DNA from: Thermoplasmata archaeon
GTDB taxonomy: Archaea; Thermoplasmatota; Thermoplasmata; SG8-5; JAGLSY01
Assembly (NCBI GenBank): GCA_023137005.1
Contig: JAGLQE010000024.1
Span: forward strand, 1 to 9,802
Length of the DNA: 9,802 bases
Direction of reading: 5' to 3'
Both the position numbers and the translations under genes were made by a program. Shown here in pieces: positions 6,347 through 9,802 of this stretch (position 1 is the stretch's first letter; each line of letters opens with the position of its first letter). Below the pieces are notes generated by a model. That model saw only the letters and a list, made by a program, of their open reading frames with translations. It was not told the origin of the DNA and ran no database searches.

Positions 6347-7558
6347 CTAAATAGTCTTACCTTTCCCTTTTATGATCAATTCATTTTCAGATAATATCAT
6401 CTCTCCGCCCAGCATGACGTATTTTGGGAATATGGCATTGTAATTCTCGAAGGGGGTCCAACCACATTTGGAATGTAATTTATCTCCCTGTATCCTGGTC
6501 ACATCCTTCAGATCATAGACCGCCAGGTCTGCATCGTAGCCTACTTCGATGTGGCCTTTTTTCATTCCGAAGAGAGTCGCGGGATCATGGCAACAGGTTG
6601 CCTGGATCAATCCAAGACTGACCTGTTCCGATCGCACCATGCCGAGCAAAAGCGGTATCCTGGTCTCCACTCCCGGAAGTCCGCTGGGAGCTTTTCCAAA
6701 AGGCTGATCTTTCTCCTCCAGAGTATGAGGGGCGTGATCGCTGGCCACTATCCCGACCCGTCCTCTGACAAAGGCCGAGAACAAGGAAGCTTGTGCCTTC
6801 ATGTTCCGCAAGGGAGGGTTGACCTTTCCAAGGGTGCCAAGATGATATGATGAACTGAGAAAAAGGTGATGTGGTGTCGCTTCCGTGCTATATTCAAGAG
6901 CTTTATCAAAGGAGACCAAGCATGTGAGGTGTGCGAGATGAAGGGTTGCCTGTGTGGGCATATTCAATACCTTGTCAACTGCCGAAGTCTCGGCCATCAC
7001 TGGTCGAGAGCTATCATGGTCTGGCAGGCTTTGAGCTTCACCTTCCTGAAAGAGAGAAGGATCCTCGGCATGAACCGCGATCACCTCACCAGCCAATTCC
7101 GGATGAGCCAGTAATTCTCGCATCTCATCATCCACAAGAGGTTGGGCCGAGGTCGTTTCCGCCATGAAAAGTTTGAATCCACAGGCTCTTTTCTTCAGCT
7201 CGATAATATCAGCTCCAGGCATCAAAGCCGCATACACTCCGTAATCCACATTGGCCTTTCCTGAAATGGTATTCAATTTATCATCAATGGATCCGGGTGT
7301 GGTAACCGGAGGTATGGTATTGGGCATGTCCAGGATGGTGGTCGTGCCTCCAAAGGCCGCGGCCATGGTCCCAGTATCAAAATCCTCCTTATGCTCCATG
7401 CCAGGCTCCCTCATATGAGTGTGAATATCAACCCCGCCGGGCATGATGAAGTACCTGGAAAGATCTATCACTCTATCTCCTTCAAGGTCCTTGCCAAGGA
7501 CGGTGATCTTCCCCTCATCGATGCCTATGCAGATGGTCTGTAGGGCATTCCCGAGCAA
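6347..7558 (-). CDS. pyrC: Dihydroorotase (5' end uncertain)
   Basis: Dihydroorotase, the third step of pyrimidine synthesis: reversible cyclisation of carbamoyl-aspartate to dihydroorotate at a two-metal centre. Residues numbered from TTG 7558: metal ligands H46 and H48 in DIHTHMREPG, a probable carboxylated lysine K129 in GFKLF, H163, H210 in LAHLT and D274 in SDHAPH. Substrate binders are R50 and N80 (MPNT). KVNPPLR and GLPGVETRIPLLL are typical of the family. The start is doubtful: the first strand of the N-terminal beta-sandwich (ELIVKGKV) lies upstream of the TTG in the same frame, which stays open to 7645 without an in-frame ATG, GTG or TTG. An ATG at 7608-7606 is one base out of frame at a run of six G. 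The stop is at 6347. It follows the AMMECR1 gene in the same direction and may be transcribed with it. Confidence 0.93.
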   Translation of the reverse strand: MLGNALQTICIGIDEGKITVLGKDLEGDRVIDLSRYFIMPGGVDIHTHMREPGMEHKEDFDTGTMAAAFGGTTTILDMPNTIPPVTTPGSIDDKLNTISGKANVDYGVYAALMPGADIIELKKRACGFKLFMAETTSAQPLVDDEMRELLAHPELAGEVIAVHAEDPSLFQEGEAQSLPDHDSSRPVMAETSAVDKVLNMPTQATLHLAHLTCLVSFDKALEYSTEATPHHLFLSSSYHLGTLGKVNPPLRNMKAQASLFSAFVRGRVGIVASDHAPHTLEEKDQPFGKAPSGLPGVETRIPLLLGMVRSEQVSLGLIQATCCHDPATLFGMKKGHIEVGYDADLAVYDLKDVTRIQGDKLHSKCGWTPFENYNAIFPKYVMLGGEMILSENELIIKGKGKTI

Positions 7559-7597
7559 TACCTTTCCTTTTACAATGAGTTCCGGCCGTGTCAGCGG

Positions 7598-7628
7598 AAA
7601 CCCCCCATTATCGGGATATTGGGGGTTT
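7598..7628 (-). other. G/C-run hairpin at the pyrC 5' end
   Basis: AAACCCCC (7598-7605) pairs with GGGGGTTT (7621-7628). On the minus strand the 3' arm includes the only ATG (7608-7606) near the expected pyrC N-terminus and a run of six G. It could hide that start codon, and the run is a typical place for base-count errors or slippage. Confidence 0.45.
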
Positions 7629-7633
7629 TGAGT

Positions 7634-7662
7634 TGAATGCGCGAATTATATTCGCACATTCA
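7634..7662 (-). promoter_or_regulatory. 13-bp palindrome at the AMMECR1 stop, with possible pyrC TATA
   Basis: On the minus strand TGAATG-T-GCGAAT, a 3-nt ATA loop and ATTCGC-G-CATTCA form a continuous 13-pair stem if the T/G position is a G-U pair; on the plus strand that position is C/A. The first three bases (7662-7660) are the AMMECR1 stop codon. The centre reads AATATAATT on the minus strand and could also be a TATA box placing transcription start near 7620, just upstream of pyrC. It may be an mRNA hairpin or an operator over a promoter. Confidence 0.45.
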
Positions 7663-8256
7663 TACCAGCTCCTTCCTCACGATCTCTCCGCCGGGCTTTT
7701 TCTCGGTGAATACCTCTCCGGCGAATTTGAATATCTCGATCCCCTGATCCAGCCAGGCATCTGGTAATAACCCTGCCTTCATGCAGGTCTGTGACAGAAA
7801 TGTCTTGACGTCCCATTTCCACTCAACTGGCACCTGGGGCAGAAGCAATCCTTGATAGCCGCCTTTCTTCACGACCAGACCATCACGACCAACCACTATC
7901 TTACCTGGATAGTCCATGGGCTTTTCGACCTCGATCAGCTCGGGTGGTGTGAGCAGACTCACCTCCACCGTGATAGTGTCCAGCTCCCTCTTTCGAAGCC
8001 TGGAAAATCGTGGATCCCGGGTGGCTCCCTCGGCCGCTTTCTCTATTGTCTCTACAAGCGGAAAATAGGGTCCAGGATAACCTATACATCCTCTCAGCTC
8101 CCCCTCTGGGTAAGTGTTCAGTGTGACAAAGGCCCCACTCATTTCATTGAAGTGCTCTGGCATATCAAAGGGTGGCATCCGCCCTCCTTTGACCGCTTGT
8201 TCAACTGCAGCCCGAGCATACTTGACTGCCAGTTCCCCATCTTCATAAGAATACAT
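7660..8256 (-). CDS. AMMECR1-domain protein
   Basis: A 198-residue AMMECR1-family protein, the usual length of archaeal members. The family hallmark LRGCIG is at 54-59 (GELRGCIGY), followed by the conserved TRDPRF (79-84), VEVSLLTPPE (98-106), GRDGLVV (123-129) and QGLLLPQVPVEW (135-146). The family occurs in archaea and eukaryotes; its biochemical function is not settled, and the conserved cysteine motif suggests an active or binding site. No signal peptide or membrane segment is seen, so it is probably cytosolic. The ATG has no clear Shine-Dalgarno, but TTTTAA lies about 26 nt upstream, consistent with a leaderless mRNA. It lies 61 nt downstream of a membrane protein gene and upstream of pyrC. 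The link to pyrimidine synthesis is positional only. Confidence 0.95.
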   Translation of the reverse strand: MYSYEDGELAVKYARAAVEQAVKGGRMPPFDMPEHFNEMSGAFVTLNTYPEGELRGCIGYPGPYFPLVETIEKAAEGATRDPRFSRLRKRELDTITVEVSLLTPPELIEVEKPMDYPGKIVVGRDGLVVKKGGYQGLLLPQVPVEWKWDVKTFLSQTCMKAGLLPDAWLDQGIEIFKFAGEVFTEKKPGGEIVRKELV

Positions 8257-8279
8257 CCATTCCCTATCTGCGGAATTCC

Positions 8280-8294
8280 TTAAAATCCTTTGGT
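8280..8294 (-). promoter_or_regulatory. Candidate BRE/TATA of the AMMECR1 gene
   Basis: On the minus strand CCAAAGGATTTTAAG: a purine/A-rich BRE-like part (8294-8288) and TTTTAA (8285-8280) centred about 26 nt before the ATG at 8256. Transcription would begin at or near the ATG. GGTTAA/TTAACC (8292-8297 with 8307-8312) forms a dyad overlapping and just upstream of it. Confidence 0.35.
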
Positions 8295-8317
8295 TAACAA
8301 TTGGTTTTAACCCCCTC

Positions 8318-9037
8318 TCATTTTGGGGCTTTTGTTTTGACCACCCTTGTACGTCTCATCTTCCTGGATTGTGCCTGCGTTTTTGCCTGCTGAACTTGTT
8401 CCCCATGCACTCTCTGTCTGGCCATGGCTACCTGTCTGATCGCCTTTTGCTCTGCCTCTTTCTTCCTCTTGGCTGGAATTCGGAAGCCTATGAATATGAT
8501 GATGATGACCACGATGATCACCAGCGTGATAATAATATTCTCCATGGTCCATACGCTTTCCTTCACATCTATGGTGCCAGATACCACAATGTCCCCGGTG
8601 GGTGTGGCTCCATTCTCCACCATATTGCTATTGTCTACCAGGATTATGATGGTGTCATCATAAAGGGCCGTGTACTCGTAAGATATCCATAGACTACTGG
8701 TGCGGGTATATTCTCCCTCCTCCATGAAATAAAGGTCATTCGTGCCACTGGATACATCTGGATCATCCTTGACCATGAGATAAAGAGAATAATTGTTCAA
8801 GGAGTAGAAATCTGCCGGACTGCCTTCAGTCACCATAAGGTCCACCACGACCCGGTCTCCTTTTTCAATGGAGATGATGAAAGCCTCTATCTCGCCCATG
8901 CCCAGGTCAAGATCGATGTCATGGTTTCCAGGTCCAAGCCAGGTGGGGTCAGGAATGACCTGTCCAGATACAATGCCAGTTCCCTGAGTGATACCCAAAA
9001 TAGATATTATGATAAGGGTGGTCAAGACTTTTCTCAT
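8318..9037 (-). CDS. Single-pass membrane protein with beta-rich ectodomain and basic cytoplasmic tail
   Basis: A 239-residue protein of no firmly recognised family. Residues 1-25 are a signal peptide (MRKVLTTLIIISILG, then GIVSGQ). Residues about 26-162 form an acidic, beta-rich extracellular domain (GDRVVVDLMVTEGSPADFY, IIILVDNSN, GDIVVSG), similar in layout to PPC-like or emp24/GOLD-like sandwiches; this is a weak resemblance by eye. Residues about 165-185 are a very hydrophobic membrane helix rich in Ile and Val. Residues 186-239 have 18 Lys/Arg and 3 Glu and should be cytoplasmic; this tail could bind nucleic acid or lipid head groups. The start at ATG 9037 is supported by the signal peptide and by TATTTATC about 27 nt upstream. 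It follows an M50 membrane protease in the same direction, which might process it. Confidence 0.9.
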   Translation of the reverse strand: MRKVLTTLIIISILGITQGTGIVSGQVIPDPTWLGPGNHDIDLDLGMGEIEAFIISIEKGDRVVVDLMVTEGSPADFYSLNNYSLYLMVKDDPDVSSGTNDLYFMEEGEYTRTSSLWISYEYTALYDDTIIILVDNSNMVENGATPTGDIVVSGTIDVKESVWTMENIIITLVIIVVIIIIFIGFRIPAKRKKEAEQKAIRQVAMARQRVHGEQVQQAKTQAQSRKMRRTRVVKTKAPK

Positions 9038-9060
9038 GCAGCCTTGAATCAGCCTAGTTT

Positions 9061-9068
9061 GATAAATA
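9061..9068 (-). promoter_or_regulatory. Candidate TATA box of the membrane protein gene
   Basis: TATTTATC on the minus strand, centred about 27 nt before the ATG at 9037, the spacing expected for a leaderless archaeal gene. Only a weak AAGG precedes the ATG. The box lies just after the stop of the upstream protease gene. Confidence 0.45.
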
Positions 9069-9084
9069 CCCTGTTGTCAGATTA

Positions 9085-9759
9085 TCAGATAATACCAAAG
9101 CCGATCAAGATCAAGAACAGGACGGTCACCACCATAACCAGATACACGGGGATGCTCCATTTCACGACCTTGGCCCCGTCAAAAGGCATGAAGGGGATCA
9201 TATTAAATCCGCCTATCAAGGCATTGATGAAGCCAACAAAGAAGGCCAGGCCAGATATGAAATCCATGAGCACAGTTCCAGTGGCCGGTATGAAGAACCA
9301 GATACCGAAGGCCAAGAAGGAGACTATGATATTGCTAATGGGTCCAGCTGCACTTATCTTCCCATTCTGCTCTTGGGTAACACGCCCACTCACCATAACT
9401 GCTCCCGGTGCGGCGAAAAGAAATCCCATCATGGAGAAAACAAGGGCCATCATCAGTCCGGATTGCCAGTATCTGAATTCCGCCCAGCATCCATATCTCT
9501 GAGCCACGAATTTGTGAGCCAGCTCGTGGAATAGGAAAGCAGTGATAACAGCAATTGCCGCGAATCCCATCATGAAGGGGAAATCACTCCACACGATACC
9601 CTGTACGCCATCGCTGAGAGCGATAGCGAAGGCCATTGTTAGGACCAGCATGGATATTCCAAGCTCCTTCAGCTCCGTCTGGCTAAAGCTGTATTTTTTT
9701 CGTGGTTGAGGTGGCTGATATACTGGATCATATGCCACCCTGAATGTATCATTTCCCAT
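9085..9759 (-). CDS. M50 family (site-2-protease-type) membrane metalloprotease
   Basis: An intramembrane zinc metalloprotease of the S2P/M50 family, which cuts peptide bonds within or near membrane helices. Numbered from ATG 9759, the zinc motif HELAH is at 78-82 and the second motif NMIPFMPFDG at 186-195 supplies the Asp ligand. Between them AAGPISN (137-143) is typical of the family. Hydrophobic segments lie at about 35-52, 60-80, 101-120, 142-158, 165-185 and 202-224, so it is a multi-pass core without PDZ or CBS domains. About 30 polar residues precede the first helix. I prefer ATG 9759 because TTAAATAA is centred about 28 nt upstream; the TTG at 9783 directly follows an in-frame stop and would fall next to that box. 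The substrate is unknown; the adjacent single-pass protein is a candidate. Confidence 0.95.
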   Translation of the reverse strand: MGNDTFRVAYDPVYQPPQPRKKYSFSQTELKELGISMLVLTMAFAIALSDGVQGIVWSDFPFMMGFAAIAVITAFLFHELAHKFVAQRYGCWAEFRYWQSGLMMALVFSMMGFLFAAPGAVMVSGRVTQEQNGKISAAGPISNIIVSFLAFGIWFFIPATGTVLMDFISGLAFFVGFINALIGGFNMIPFMPFDGAKVVKWSIPVYLVMVVTVLFLILIGFGII

Positions 9760-9783
9760 ATGGGGGTCGTATATAATTCTCAA

Positions 9784-9791
9784 TTATTTAA
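9784..9791 (-). promoter_or_regulatory. Candidate TATA box of the M50 protease gene
   Basis: TTAAATAA on the minus strand, preceded by ACC. It is centred about 28 nt before ATG 9759, consistent with leaderless transcription, and it supports that start over TTG 9783. Confidence 0.45.
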
Positions 9792-9802
9792 GGTTGATGA
9801 AT

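Noticed and set aside
6424..7167. Plus-strand frames opposite pyrC, some with Cys and His
   Set aside because: They lie opposite the conserved dihydroorotase catalytic region and show no family motif of their own.
7852..8283. Plus-strand frame of 143 codons opposite the AMMECR1 gene
   Set aside because: The minus-strand frame has the full AMMECR1 signature; the plus-strand frame is its shadow.
8921..9502. Plus-strand frame of 193 codons
   Set aside because: It is antisense to the M50 protease and the signal peptide of the next gene, both of which have clear family or targeting features.
1..9802. CRISPR array, insertion sequence or integrated element
   Set aside because: No regularly spaced direct repeats at DNA level, no transposase or integrase frame and no target-site duplication were seen.

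Overview
The window reads as chromosomal DNA of a euryarchaeote, most likely a member of the Thermoplasmata (Thermoplasmatota). The taxon is an inference; the archaeal identity is firm. Reasons: archaeal-type ribosomal proteins uL1, uL10 (P0) and P1-type L12 with the shared acidic AGLGALFG tail, TATA-box promoters, a mix of Shine-Dalgarno-led and apparently leaderless genes, an archaeal-style AMMECR1 protein and dihydroorotase, and a Ras/Rab-like small GTPase beside a very long helical-repeat protein. No tRNA, rRNA, insertion sequence, CRISPR array or prophage gene was found.

Region 1 (1-3638, minus strand) is a two-gene signalling unit. A small GTPase with all its G motifs and an extra C-terminal domain is followed after about 50 nt by a protein of at least 897 residues that runs off the left edge. 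That protein has helical repeats with a period of about 63-66 residues, a CARDB-like beta-sandwich, a domain whose predicted strand/helix order resembles longin or roadblock, then more repeats. Longin and roadblock domains are the classic regulatory partners of small GTPases, so a GTPase and its effector or regulator in one operon is the most interesting proposal here.

Region 2 (3639-4084) is a divergent regulatory region. On the GTPase side it has four TTAGAC-like boxes; in the middle it has a long inverted repeat; on the ribosomal side it has a TATA box at 3926 and a leader of about 130 nt that can fold into three hairpins and could expose or hide the Shine-Dalgarno sequence.

Region 3 (4085-6071, plus strand) is the rpl1-rpl10-rpl12 operon, encoding the L1 stalk protein and the P0/P1 stalk that recruits translation GTPases. 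rpl11 is not upstream. Region 4 (6072-6346) lies between convergent operons, has no protein gene, and carries several strong stem-loops.

Region 5 (6347-9802, minus strand) is a co-directional row: an M50 (site-2-type) membrane metalloprotease, a single-pass membrane protein with a beta-rich ectodomain and a very basic cytoplasmic tail, an AMMECR1-domain protein, and dihydroorotase (pyrC). The first three genes each have an AT-rich box centred about 26-28 nt before their ATG and no good ribosome binding site, so each may have its own promoter and be leaderless. The pyrC 5' end is odd: no standard start codon is in frame where the protein fold should begin, and an ATG sits one base out of frame at a run of six G.
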